From contig MU277671.1 in assembly GCA_022385805.1 (NCBI GenBank), positions 814,808 to 878,807 of the forward strand: DNA of 64,000 nt. Direction: 5' to 3'. The position numbers and the translations under genes are program-made. Below, one piece after another: positions 11,806 through 23,637 of this stretch. This stretch comes from Pilatotrama ljubarskyi (taxonomy: Eukaryota > Basidiomycota > Agaricomycetes > Polyporales > Polyporaceae). Position 1 is the first letter of the stretch, and the number at the start of each line of letters is the position of its first letter. Below the pieces are notes generated by a model that worked only from the letters and a program-made list of their open reading frames with translations, searched no databases and had not been told where the DNA came from.

Positions 11806-12318
11806 CACTGGCGTGAGCGTCGGGGCTATTGAGTGACCCCGACCGAACATATACCCGTGGGCTGTTGCGACTGAGAGCGGCCCACAAGGATATACGTTAA
11901 GTTCCTCCCCGGCGGTTGACGTCGAGTAATCGTTTCTCTGCATAATAGTTTTCGTTTGCTGCTTGTTTTCGAACTCTCCTTACATACACTGTCCTGCTTG
12001 CCTTTACGGTCCTGCCTCCTTTCTCCATCCGGATTTGGCGCGTCCTTGGCATGGATCACCATCCGTAGAATACCCTCTCCTGTCTCGCCGTCCTACTCAT
12101 GAACGCTGCTCCATACTTCCGTATACCACTGCTTTCGAAGAGTCCACTCTGCCCCTTCACTGACGAATAGTCGAACGAGTGATTATGACCGAGGATCCTG
12201 TACGAATTATTCGAACGCTGTACGGTGTGGATGTTGCAACCACAAGACGCCACGAAGAACCCAGATATTCAATCTCAAGAACAGCAAGCAAGAGCGCAGC
12301 GACCACAACCCAACCCTA
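11806..12318. other. Convergent intergenic region, 3' UTRs
   Basis: About 510 nt between the ends of the ABC transporter and the F-box gene. It has T-rich plus-strand stretches (about 11925-12010) typical of a fungal 3' UTR, and no exon-like content. Confidence 0.5.
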
Positions 12319-13538
12319 CTAGATCCGCGAGAACCTCAGCACGCCCCTCTCCTCCAACGACCCCATCTCCGTCCTCACGATCCTCTCGACCTCCTCGACG
12401 TTCCTATGCACCCCCGGCCACAACTTCACGCCCACATCCAGCGTCTCCAGGCCCCGGCACGCCTCCGACTGCGTCAAAATGCTCGTCAGCGCGGCCCAGT
12501 CGAGCGCGCGGACGTCTCCGAGGAGCCGGATCTCGAGTTTGAGCGCCCGGAGCGCGGGCGCGGAGCTGAGCGTCTTCAGGAGGGAGGGCACCCATGGGAG
12601 GCGCGTGCTGTAGAGCATCGGGAACTGGAGCCGGAGGCTCTCGAGCGCGGTGCACTCTGCGAGGGACACCGTTGCGGGCAGGGCGATAGCTGCAACATGA
12701 TCGAGCGGGAAGAGGGGCGAGGGGGAGAGGGGGACTGTCAGCCATAACATAGCATAGCGCAGGACGCTGAAACTGATGGTGGGGACGTACTCTTGTCGCC
12801 GGAACAGCTCCAGTCGAGCTCGAGCTCGCGCAGGACCGGGCCCGCGAGCTTCAGAAACGGTCCGACCAGATCGGTGTCGCGCTCCGACGCGCACCGGGCG
12901 GACAGCCGCGTCAGGGACGCGTGAATCCCGGCCGCGACGAACCACTCGAACAGCCGCGCCCCGTCGACCTCACGTCCAAGGACGAGGTGCCTGAGCGAGG
13001 GGAGGGGCTGGATGACGGGGGCGCGAAGCTCCTCTATCCACGTGAGCCCGGAGAGGGAGAGTTTGGCGAGGAGGGGGAAGGAGTTGACGAGATCGACGAT
13101 GTCAGCGAAGTCGGTGAATTGGCAGTAGGAGAGGTTGAGTTCGGTGAGGGAGCCCTTGATGGTGGTCAATGCGCTGGTATCCTTCAGCTCCATATGGGCG
13201 AGAGTGAGAGAGCGTAGGTGAGGGAGCTGCGTCAGCACTGGGCGAAGGGTCCTTTCTACAGACGCGGAGGACTTGACAGCACGGAAAACATCTTGACTGG
13301 TAACGAGCTTGGCGACGGTGAGCTCGCGGACGTAGCAGCTGAGGTCTGGGGAGGTCCCGAGAAGACGTTTGAAGGATGACGTGAACTTATCGTTCTGCAG
13401 GACGATAGCGCGAAAGAGGTGGAACCGAGCGGCGGGAGTCCAAGAGCGAGATACGCGAGCGCAGGACGCGAGGGTGCGAGCGTCCTTGTGGAGGTAGTCG
13501 ATTATGTAGTCGGAAAGCTCGAGAGGTACTGTTGGCAT
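12319..13538 (-). CDS. F-box protein with degenerate leucine-rich repeats
   Basis: Two exons on the minus strand, 13538-12791 and 12689-12319, joined through SGDK-TIALPATV, give 372 residues. Residues 3-45 (VPLELSDYIIDYLHKDARTL, then ASCARVSRSW) are an F-box of the kind very expanded in agaricomycetes. It is followed by irregular leucine-rich segments (LPHLRSLTL, SLTELNLSY, PLLAKLSLSG, LESLRLQFP). F-box proteins bring substrates to SCF ubiquitin ligases through Skp1; the substrate is unknown. The intron is 101 nt, rather longer than its neighbours. Confidence 0.88.
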
Positions 13539-14642
13539 GGTGGATGCTGTAGGGCGGGATGAAACCGTGGTCAGTCGGGAAGGGTTACAAGACTACCGAT
13601 GACTCCGTTACGCACCTGCCAGCGTTATGCAGGAGTCGCTGCGTGAGTGAGTGTGGTTCCGGGACCTCGGAGACTATATAGCAGCTGCACCGAACTGCCG
13701 ACGGGGACGTCGTCGAGATAGGACTGGATGGCGCTAGGCTCGGTTACGACACAGGACAGGCCGCCACCACCCTGCGCCGAGGACGTAAAGTAGCATTTGT
13801 GTACCAGCCTCCTCGGCTAGTCGTTGCAATGCAGCCCGCGAACGTCAAGATATCCCGCCCGCCTCTCGCCAAATTCGGCTGTAGACACGGGTAGACGCTC
13901 GGCGCTGCGATGCATTGATGTCGCTCGCGAGCACCATGGCCTGCACATCTGCCCGAGGAGATATGTCGCGCCGCCGCCTGCGACCGTGGAGGGAGTGCGC
14001 GCGGTTCGGAGACGGTGGCGTCCCCCGGGCTCGACAGCGGTAAAGGCGCTAGTGTGAGAGCGAATGCTTAGAGTGTGCCAGATCACCGCTGAGGTTGACG
14101 TACCCAGTGCTGGATCAAATCCCTTCATCTCCGGTATGCAACGCAGCAGCTTCAAGCCAGAACAGACGTTTCGTACGAATGGTGTTGATTGGACAGTGTA
14201 CCGGAATTGCAATGAGACGGTACCGTCGCGTGCCTGGCAATCTGGCCTGCGCCTGCGGGACCGCGTCAAAGTGGATTGCCTTTACAGGCGCCGCTGCTCC
14301 CCAACGCTTCCTGCCGTCCCATGGCCAGGTCCGCAGGTTCTGCGTTGTGATGAGCAGCGAGCGTGAGTGTCTTGGGGCTGCTGAAGATTGAAGATTGGAG
14401 AGGACGGTGTCGTCCCATGCCTGTTCTTGTCAGAGTGGTCCGAGACGGGCAGCCGCGTCTCCAAAGACGGGTACGCGTGAATTGGCGCAGTTACGCGTGT
14501 TTGCCCCGGCCAAATACACCTCATAGCCGCCAACCGCCCCAATATTTGGGGGGCGCCCACCGCTCGTCTCACTCTCCTCCTTCTCCTCCTCCTCCTCCCC
14601 GCTCTTTCTTTCTCTCCTCCCCCTCAGAGTCACGACCCCGCC
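13539..14642. other. Divergent promoter region between the F-box gene and YHM2
   Basis: About 1.1 kb without a supportable gene. A TATATA box lies on the F-box side (13674-13681), and a strong pyrimidine tract (about 14570-14632) sits directly before the YHM2 ATG. Short open frames around 13824-14390 show no domain or splice structure. Confidence 0.55.
13674..13681 (-). promoter_or_regulatory. TATA box candidate, F-box gene
   Basis: CTATATAG about 136-143 nt upstream of the minus-strand ATG at 13538. Position and sequence are the only support. Confidence 0.4.
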
Positions 14643-16050
14643 ATGGCCATCGGAAAAGAACCGGGACAGAAGGGCGTCTCCTGGTCCAACATCGCCGTCG
14701 GTGAGTACCACGCCCGACGCGTCGGTGGCTGCTGAGCTGGCCCACGTGAATGCTAATCCGTTCCTCCGCCCCAGGTGCGATCATGAACATGGTACGCCCC
14801 CCGCCGTCTGCTCACACTCTCCAGCTTGCTGAACGACGCGTTCCGGATGGTGTCTGCGATGTGTAGTTTGTGAGTACTCGCGCGCATACTCCGCTCAAGA
14901 CAGCGCTGACCGCCGGGATGTAGGAGGCAAGTCGCTTACAGCGCATAGACATCGCGAGCAGTGCGACTTATCGAGCATGTTCAGGTCACGACGCTCGGTC
15001 AACCGCTCGAGGTGCTCAAGACCCAGATGGCCGCCAACCGGTCACAATCCATGCTCCAAGCCGTCCAGACCGTCTGGAGCCGCGGCGGCATCAAAGGCTT
15101 CTACCAGGGCCTCATCCCATGGGTACGCCCCTCATAGTCGCGCGCATACAGCTCGTCCGACTCACCGCGGAATACAGGCGTGGATCGAGGCGTCGACAAA
15201 AGGCGGTGTCCTCCTCTTCACCGCATCCGAGATCGAGTCTGCTACCACCGCGATGGGCGTCAACCCCGCGGCGGCCGGTCTCCTCGGTGGCATGGGCGGT
15301 GGCATTGTACAGGCGTACGCGACCATGGGTGCGTCCCTCTCTCGCCACGTCTCGGTTCCGCACAGCGTGCTGTATGCTGACATATTCGCATGGACAGGAT
15401 TCTGCACATGTATGAAGACCGCGGAGATCACGCGGCATAAGCAGATGGCGTCGGGCATCAAGCCGCCCTCGACGTGGGCCGTCTTCGCGGACATCTACCG
15501 GCGCGAGGGCCTCGCGGGGATCAACAAGGGCGTGAACGCGGTCGCGGTGCGGCAGTGCACGAACTGGGGCTCGCGCATGGGCTTCGCGCGCTTGGCGGAG
15601 AGCACGATCCGCAAGATGAAGGGCAAGGGCGAGAACGACAAGCTGACGCCGCTCGAGAAGATCTTGTCGTCGTCGATCGGCGGTGCGCTCGGTTGTTGGA
15701 ATCAGCCCATTGAGGTCGTCCGTGTCGAGGTGCGTCAAGTCACGTTGGTGTAAGGCGCACGTAGAGTGCGGACTGACCCGGCGCGTGTAGATGCAATCCA
15801 TGGCCAAGGGCGCGGATCGCGGAGAGAAGAAGACGATCTTGAACACGCTCAAGTACATCTACAAGGAGAACGGCTTCAAGGGCCTCTACCGCGGCGTGAC
15901 TCCCCGGATAGGTCTCGGTATCTGGCAGACGGTGTGCATGGTGTCGTTCGCGGACTACGTCAAGGCTTGGTGCGTCTCCACCTGCATTTCCTTACACAGA
16001 CAGCAGCACATTACTGACACGACTTGACTCGCAGGGTCAAGGCTCGGTGA
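14643..16050 (+). CDS. YHM2: Mitochondrial citrate/2-oxoglutarate carrier, YHM2 type
   Basis: Nine exons (14643-14700, 14775-14791, 14867-14869, 14924-14926, 14985-15122, 15178-15328, 15398-15729, 15791-15969, 16035-16050) give 298 residues. The sequence tracks yeast Yhm2: [81 protein letters not shown] and [17 protein letters not shown]. It belongs to the six-helix SLC25 family of the inner mitochondrial membrane and exchanges citrate for oxoglutarate, supplying cytosolic reducing power. Two successive exons are a single codon each (TTT, then GAG). The second is followed by a GC-AG intron (14927-14984). Without them the conserved Glu of the FEVTTLG segment would be lost. The remaining introns are ordinary. 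Confidence 0.95.
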
Positions 16051-16694
16051 CGAATGTCATATGGTTAAGGCTATGGTCGTGCTTAGATACCTACCTAGAG
16101 TGCTCTGGAGTTCCGCTTCTTTACCCTGTGTTTATTCTTACCTTACGCTCGTATCAATGCATGCAATATGCTCTTTGGGGGGGCTAGACCGAGCGTCCGT
16201 GCCTAGGCTGCCAGCGTATGGGGTGCCCTGGAGCTTCGCTGTCAGAGCGAGAGGGTCGTGCTAGCTGCGCTGTTGGCCAGCACGGTTCGGCCGTTGTCGT
16301 ACAGCGCTCGGAGCCATCTTCGTCGGGCAGGGTTCTTCTGATGGAGCGTGGTTCGCAACTGCAGAAGTATCTCGCTCTCTGAGACGGCGCGAGGCACCCA
16401 CACTTCGAAGTAACCTCGAGCTCGCTGGGTGCTAGCAAGTTGAAGCACCTGGATCGTGCTACATAACTTGGAGTGCGGGGCCGTCTTGTGGCGGGGTATG
16501 TGCGGGGGCGTGGGGAAGCCGGAGTAGCCGGTCCAGCTACTATAGATCGGTGATCGAGATCTGGGCTTGCCCTGGCAGTGGCTTCCTGCACGCAGCTGGT
16601 ATATAACACACTCGAGCACACGCATCCCATGATCCCTTCTCACTCCCCCTCTCCCTCCTCCGCCTTCCACCCGCCAACGCCGACGCCAGCAGCC
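16051..16694. other. Intergenic: YHM2 3' UTR and promoter of the Mpv17/PMP22 gene
   Basis: 644 nt. T-rich sequence after the YHM2 stop, then a TATA motif at 16600-16607 and a pyrimidine tract at about 16635-16675 before the next ATG. No exon seen on either strand. Confidence 0.55.
16600..16607 (+). promoter_or_regulatory. TATA box candidate, Mpv17/PMP22 gene
   Basis: TATATAAC, 88-95 nt upstream of the ATG at 16695 and followed by a CT-rich leader. Confidence 0.5.
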
Positions 16695-17674
16695 ATGAGC
16701 GCAGCCGTCGCCCCTCGCCAGATGCACCCGCTCTTGGCTGCGTACCTCCGCAACCTCTCCACACACCCCCTCCGCACCAAGTCCATCACCACAGGCACGT
16801 TCTCCCCTACCTTCCCACCTCCTTAACTCAGGCTCGCGCTCACACCTCTCGGACTGGCAGCGGTCCTCCAGTTCTTCCAGGAGATCCTCGCGTCGCACCT
16901 CGCCGGCGTGCCCCCGCCGCGCGTGAGCAAGGACGCGCCCTTCCTCGTGCACCTCCTCGCGCGCGCGCAGGTGTCCAGCAAGGCGTTCAAAATGGCCGCC
17001 TACGGCTTCTTCGTCTCCGCCCCCGTCTCGCACACCCTCATCAACGCCCTCCAGCGCGTCTTCGCCGGCAAGACCGGCCTCGCCGCGCGCGTCGGCATGC
17101 TCCTCGCCAGCCAGCTCGTCGTCGCGCCCATCCAGATATTCTGTGAGCCCTGTCTCCTTTCGGTGGTCGAAGGTCGGTCGGCCACAAGGGAAGGGAGCTG
17201 ACAACGCGCGCCGCAGCGTACCTTACCTGCATGGCCGTGATCAACGGCGCAAAGTCTGTCGACGAAGTCGCGAAGACCGTCAAGGCCGGCTTCGGCAAGG
17301 TCCTCCGGGTACGCACGCCCCGCTCCCGTCCGCGCTTCGCGCACTCTAAGTCTAATTTCATCCCCGTCTCACTTCCCCGGACGAACGCGCCATGCCCCGG
17401 TGGCTGCTCGACAAAATGTAGATCACCTGGATGACCGCCCCCGCGTACACCGTCTTCGCGCAGCAGTTCCTGCCTGTGGAGACGTGGGTGCCGTTCTTCA
17501 CTTTCATGCAGTTCCTGACAGGGGTGAGTTGAGCGCGCCGCGCGCATTTCAACCGAGGTTCCCACAATTGACGCCGCGGCCCCGTCCCCACAGACGTACT
17601 TCAACATAAAAATCAAGAAGATGCGCCTCGAGGCAGAGAGGAAGGACAAGGACAAGGAGCCCAAGCAGGAGTGA
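16695..17674 (+). CDS. Mpv17/PMP22-family membrane protein, probably peroxisomal
   Basis: Five exons (16695-16794, 16861-17142, 17217-17308, 17422-17523, 17594-17674) give 218 residues. The N-terminus (HPLLAAYLRNLSTHPLRTK) and the C-terminal signature (TWMTAPAYTVFAQQFLPVET, then FFTFMQFLTGTYFN and a basic tail) are those of the Mpv17/PMP22 family. Members have four membrane spans and sit in peroxisomes or the inner mitochondrial membrane; the basic, Lys-rich tail and lack of a mitochondrial presequence favour the peroxisome (inference). Intron 1 (16795-16860) has a GC donor, needed to keep the frame. An in-frame upstream ATG (16629) would add 22 Pro/Ser-rich residues, but it lies in the pyrimidine tract, so I use 16695. 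Confidence 0.87.
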
Positions 17675-17880
17675 TCCGCCCTGCCCATTCATCCACTTCT
17701 GCTGCTCCCCGCGCCCCGGCTATTGGCACGCTCCGCGCGTTCTCTCTGCACGCTTCGCCGCCTTTATATGCTTACCCTTCTGTGCTTCAGCTCGTCCGCT
17801 CGGTCTTTCTGGGATTGTGTACAGTACGGTATGGTGGCATATATACACGCTCTCTACCCGACTCCGAGTCCCGCATACGA

Positions 17881-20800
17881 CTACGACTGTCCGAGCCGTC
17901 CGACGTCCACGACCGTCACGCACGGCCGGTCGCCCGCCTGCGGGCGCTGCAGGTAGCGCAATTGGCGGGATCGCCACACCGGCCCTGCAGAACTGCCGTG
18001 AGCCTGCGGAGGGGAGGCGAGTTCGCCAACCTCCGTCTCAACTGTCCATGAGTCCAGAGCGTAGCAGCCTGGGCGGGTCGCCCAGAGCTTCGCCTGCGTA
18101 GTGTAGGACTGTAGTGGTTCGAGGATCTTCCGTTGCGTGAGACGGCCCGTGTATGGAGGCGGCAGCAGATTGCTGTGACCTTGGTTAGCCAATCTGACCT
18201 GCACGGCTTGGGATATGTATGTACGTACCTGGAGGGATCGCCTTCTGGGTTCTCGGCAAGCTTTAGTGTTACCCGCGCGGGATGCGTTAGCGACAGGTTG
18301 CGGAGGGCAAAGGTGACCGGGACGTGACAAGGCCTACACATTCACCGTCAGCTCCATCGCCCACATCCAAGCCGATCACCACACCAAACGCACCCTTGCC
18401 TGAAGTCGTGCTCTACGACGGTCCCGTCCTTGACAAACACCGCGACGGGGTCGTCCTCCCTGTTCCAGTCGCACGCCCTCACCGCCTCCAGGATCGCCGC
18501 GCGCTCGCGCTGCGTCTCCGCGTACATCGAGCGCTTCACCTTCATGTTCTGCGCCGCCTGTACGAGCTCGCGCAGCGCCGCGTGCCCCGCGCCGAGCGGC
18601 GGGCCCTGCAGCAGGATGTGGCCCGCGCGCTTCTGCGCGGGCAGCTCCCAGAAGAGCACGACGTCGACCGTGGACGGGTTGTACAGCGGGAAGATCGAGC
18701 GGTGCAGCCGCGATGGGATGTCCGGGTGCGATGCCGCCGTCGCTTGCGCGGTCATAGTGCGCCTGCCGCAGTGGATGAAGTGTCGTGTCGCGGGCGTGTG
18801 GAGGGGGACGATGTCCGAGTCCTGCAGCATGTCAATGGTCAGAACCTTGGCAGGTGAACGGACTGGGAGCGCACACTCACCGGGGCGACGTGAGTGCATT
18901 TCAGATCCAGCGGGGGCGGTTCTGAAGGGTCAATCGGGTCCTCTTGCACCACCGCGCGGATTTTGCGAGCCACGAAGTCCCTCGTTTCTGATGCCCCAAC
19001 GCCACCTGTCCATGGGCTGGCACCTAATGAGACGTTTGCGATCTGGTGTGGAGGAATGACCATGCTGCACAGTATGAAACCCGTAAGTTGATAATTCACA
19101 GACTCGCAGGCTACTACTGACCTCGAAGGCGGGAAGACCGGCGAACACTCCCACAATGCACTCATGGTGGAAACCTGCTTCAGCTCGATATTGCTCGAGC
19201 CTGTGATGTTCTCGACCTCCACATTGACGATGTACGTCTGATCCAAGGATGCGCTCGGGCGCGCAGAAGTCGTCGCCTTCAGTATGGGCCTCACTTCGTA
19301 TCTCCGGGTTACGCGGGTGGAGTGGAATTGCCCGTCGTCGTTCTGAGCATTGGCAGTCAGCTCCGTCCGCTGGAAGGTGCAGAAGACTAGGATAGGCTTA
19401 CCTCACGGAAAACGAACAACAGAGACATATCTTGTTCGCCGTGATGTGCAGCATGGAGGATGAAGGGGAGCTGCACTTCGTCCCCGGGTGCAAGTTGAGG
19501 GGCAGTATGAATGGCTTCGAGAGAAATCCGATAGGGTTGTCTCGGGGCAAGAGAGTTGCTGGATTGCAGGACCTCGGATTTTGGTGGAGATGATGACGAG
19601 GCTTCTGTATGGAAGTCTCATCAGTAGGCAGTCTTGGCCTGAAGAGAAGTCATACACACCGGGAACGTCAGTACTAGCACCATCCAACCACAGCTCGTCC
19701 TCTTCGCCTCCGAGGACCCATAGTTCGCCGATAGAGCGTGTGCCCGAGTTTGTCAACCACACCCGCTGGTGCTTGTACTCTCCTTGAGCAAGGACAAGAT
19801 GTCTGTCGTCAACGAAGTGGGCATGCAGGCGCTGTCCAACCTCTTCGACTTCGACCTTGATAACGACGTCTGGCGCATACACCTTGCCTTGCCTCTGGAC
19901 AGGGGTATCATTGAGGCGTCGGCCGCGCACTGCGAGGGATTCTGTGACAGGAAGGAGGGAGATGAAGTCGTACACGGCGTGGGTGACGGTGAGTGCAGCG
20001 GGGCGTGTGCACTTCACTGCTACGGGTATCTGGAGAAACCGTTCAGCAGCAGTGCGAGAGGGTTGGGAGAAGGCTTACTGTGCGGGTATCTTTGGCACCA
20101 AGGACGACATCATCTATTACCTCCACCTCTACGAAGTCTGGATTTCTCTCGGCATCTTTGGCAGATGCGTCCCTCACGGACACAGTCAGCCCGGACAGTG
20201 TCACCTCTGTGTCTAGAGGGTTTCTAAGGACCAGGTCTACCCAGAAGGTCTCTGCGAGAAGCGTCAGTTCCTGGATACTACCGCCGCAGTGAGCACACTC
20301 GCCGTTGACTGCGGCCCTCCCGCTCCTCCCCAGTTTCTCCTTCCCGTGCGAAGACCAGAACGCTGCCCAGTCCTCCTCAAGCTTCTCCCACGCAGCAGAA
20401 TCACCCTCCACCGCATCCCCGGGAAACCTGACACGCGTCTGCTTCGCCTGACAGAGAGCGATGGGTAGCTGCAGCCCGAGCTTCTTCCATGCGTCGCCTT
20501 CCGTCGCTTTGAAATGCTGCGGGCGGCAGGTCAGCATGTCATTCCTTCGCAAGGAAGATGGGATGAAGAACCTTGAAGGCCACCCGGAAGTCTTCCAGGT
20601 AAACCTTGTCTCTGCTGGGGGGAGGCAGAAGTGGGGACACCGTCCCATTGGCTGCTTGAGGATGCGATTGCGACCCATGCGGTGCGGAAGGCTTGAGTAA
20701 TGACAAGAAGAACTTCACGGCCCCAGCCGTATCCCCGGTGGTGTACAGCAATCGTCCTGGCAGGAGGTTGCCGCATCAGAATGGGAATCATGCGCCGTAG

Positions 20801-23100
20801 GGCAATTTAGGAATACCTAGTTCATGCTCGATAGAAGGGAGAACAGATGGAAAGCCTGCCCATTGAGTTGGACTACGGTCCTCGCTTTCCCAAAAAGATG
20901 GCGAGAGCTCCTTCGGAGGCGGACTTTGGTATAGGTCATGCGCTTTGCGGAAGAAGTACATCGCGAGTGGTTTCTGGGAGTGGCATGTCAGCAATATCGT
21001 AGCCGATGGAGGGTTTCGAGGTGTACGCACGATCCCAGTCTTTTCCAGCTTCTCCGCGGCGATGAGATACCAGAAAGCTGCTCTCCGTCGGCCACCTTTG
21101 AGTTCGCTGAGGAATGCAGCATGCGCATATAAGATGGCAGTCGGAGGCTCTTCTGCCTTGAGGAATCCATCAGCATTCACACAGATCGTTCCCGAAACGC
21201 AGGCTCAAGACGTACACTATAAGCGGCCTTGACCAGCCACCTTTCGCCCTCCAACGTGGGGCTCAGGAATTCTTGGCGGTCGATACCTGTCTCCCAGCGC
21301 ACCGCATATACGAGTGCGCGATATTGCGCATTGGCAGGTGCCTCAAACCCTAGGCCTTGTCGAGGTTGTGGGCCTCTCAGCGTCGAGAGCGCATGATCAG
21401 CATGCAGGGCAAGTGCTGGAGATGGTGCTGAGAGCAACGGCAGTACATCCTGTCGAACGAGATTTAGTTCGATGACCCAGTCCTCCATCGGCGAGCCGAG
21501 AACATACGGAGCCGCCCCTGCCCTCTTTCCTCAGCGTCTCCCATACGGAAATGGCCAACTTATAGTCGCCTAGGATGCTGGCGAACTCAGCCAGCCTGCG
21601 CTGCTGGTTGACCTGTCCTCCACCCATTGTCGATACAGATGTGACCGACGTGATTGAGCTAACAGAGCTATTTGGCCCATGCGTGAACCTGGAGGTCACA
21701 GAGGAGACCGACGGGCTAGAGCCATGCGTCGGTGTTGCGGGTGAGGAAGCCGTGGCTGAGGCACCGAATAGTCGGCGCGTGGACGAGAATAATCGGGATG
21801 GAAGACGCCGCGAAGAAGAGTACTATGAAAGCTTCAGCATAATCTACAACGTTGGCTGCCACTGGACGTACGTTCTCATTCCACTCGACTACGCACTTCT
21901 CCATCCAGGGCACGAGGCTCATGGTGACAAACTCGCGCACGAAGCGGCCAATCTGCTGGATGTCATCCTGCGTCAATCTAAGCGTGCTGCCGCTGTGTAC
22001 CGTAGGTGATTGCGGACGGTCCTCGGGCGGTTTGTTGGTGAGAGGCGGGGGCCTGTGTGCTTGTGGCATAGGCGAAGCTGGATGCGGAGGCGGTGTAGGA
22101 GAGGGTGATATGCTTGAACCGCCTGGGCCAGACGGTTGCGGGGTAAGGGAAGGGGAATCGAGAGAGGACACTGTAGGTAGTCGTGGTGGGAGCGCAGGCA
22201 CTGGTACTGGAGACGGCAGAGGGTCTACAGGGAGATGCAGAGGGAGCAGGAAGCTGTGGAGGCCATACTGCTTCTTGACAGCATTGAACAGCGCTTCTGC
22301 TCTGAACATACCAAACGGTCAGCGTCCGGAGCGCACGGTAAGGCAGGCACTGCACATACATTGGATCCGCAAGTGGGGAATTTGAGGGGTGAATGATGAG
22401 GAAGTATCGCAGCGAGGTGATATCCACCCAGGGTGGGAAGTCAAATACGCGCGATGCAAGATCTTGAAGGGCTTGCAATGGGTTCGCCGCGGTGGTAGTT
22501 ACGGCCAATATCACTGAAGTAGTCAGAGAGAGCGGGGGTCAACAGCGCTTTCGCCGATGGCATTGTCTTGGATTGGCCTACGTGATACAGGGTGATTCCA
22601 CCCCTCCGAGCTGCTCGGGACATGGTCGCCCTCAACGCACCTCTTCACCTCCTCCCACCATGGTGTGCGGTCCCTCCACATCTTCGCGCCATCTGGCGCA
22701 GGTGTTTCCAGCATGTCCACCCATTTCTGGCAACGCTGGGAGATGCGCGAGCCCATCCAGTCCATCATTCTCCCGGCGCGCTGCTCTTCATCCTCGTGGA
22801 CCGCGTTCTCGATCTCAACCACGTCGGAGAAGCGCAGGGCAAAGGAGGCATGCGGCACCGACGTCAGAGAAGTAGTTCGCGTGGTGACTAGACAGAGAAT
22901 ACATGAACGAACGTTCAACAGGATGCACGGGATATCACACGGCAATGATGCGCGAACGTACTTTGAGGTAGCGGCGAGAAGCATTGCAGTATCTCTGGCA
23001 GGGGAGGCAGCCCAGCCCCTTCAAGTACCTGCTGAACATCTGCTGACGCCAATATACAGACGTGGGGGCTGAGAGAAGTAGGCAAAGTCGGCGGCGCCAT
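17881..23100 (-). CDS. TRS85: TRAPP complex subunit Trs85/TRAPPC8
   Basis: The minus strand from the ATG at 23100 reads through about 17 exons to the stop at 17881-17883, roughly 1,400 residues. First exons are 23100-22962 and 22887-22582; the last is 18172-17881. The N-terminus (LSPHVCILASADVQQVLEGA, TTRTTSLTSVPHASFALRFS), the ALFNAVKKQYGLHSFLLPL segment and the C-terminal beta-sandwich region (FWVDLVLRNPLDTEVTLSGL, PPPYTGRLTQRKILEPLQ) are those of TRAPPC8. A Pro/Ser-rich insert (about residues 225-300) separates the first two conserved blocks. Trs85 defines TRAPPIII, the exchange factor for Ypt1/Rab1 in autophagy and early secretion, on endomembranes. It converges with the Mpv17/PMP22 gene, leaving about 200 nt between stops. 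Exon limits in the middle are approximate. Confidence 0.9.
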
Positions 23101-23637
23101 CTTCTACGTCTCGCGCAAGGTTGATACCTGTATTCTGCAGGTCTTGGGATTGGAACGGATGGGAATGTGAATCTATCCTCGCGCAATTTGCCAGAACACT
23201 GTAGAGACCATTGACCAGGCACCGGGTAGACAGAAGATCCAGACGATACGACGAGGACGAGTACGCGCAGCCGAAGCGCGAGAGCGCGCGAGATGGTCGT
23301 GGTCAGCGCTGAGAACGCGGCCGTCACGTCACTCTTCTCCGCTCCTCTTCGTCAACCAACTGCGCGGGCTCCCTCGTCCTCTTGCACTACACTGTTGCTG
23401 GTCACTTCTCGTGCGACTCGAATGGTTGCGATGCCGTGTTTATTGCATGGTGATAACAGCAGAGTTGGTCAAATACATGGCGAAATTGAATAGCTATATA
23501 TGCTACATGACATCGTGTATCGGCGACAATACATGCGGTCCCAGGCGTATCCGGTAGCGGGAGGTTATCATACAGCGGTTGAAACAAGAGAAGCAAAGCG
23601 TCGAGAAGTGCAACAACCCGTGATGTCCACGGACCGT
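23101..23637. other. Intergenic: TRAPPC8 promoter and 3' UTR of the WW-domain gene
   Basis: About 540 nt. No exon recognised; the sequence just upstream of the TRAPPC8 start shows no obvious TATA box. Confidence 0.5.

Noticed and set aside
15112..15858. 248-codon minus-strand open frame
   Set aside because: Antisense to YHM2 exons, low-complexity basic composition.
16242..17204. 320-codon minus-strand open frame
   Set aside because: Antisense to exons of the Mpv17/PMP22 gene; the plus strand carries the recognisable family sequence.
20281..20332. Possible intron in the TRAPPC8 gene with gtgtgctcac and ctcgcag ends
   Set aside because: The frame runs through this segment without interruption, and removing it shifts the frame or creates a stop before the conserved ETFWVDLVLRNP block.
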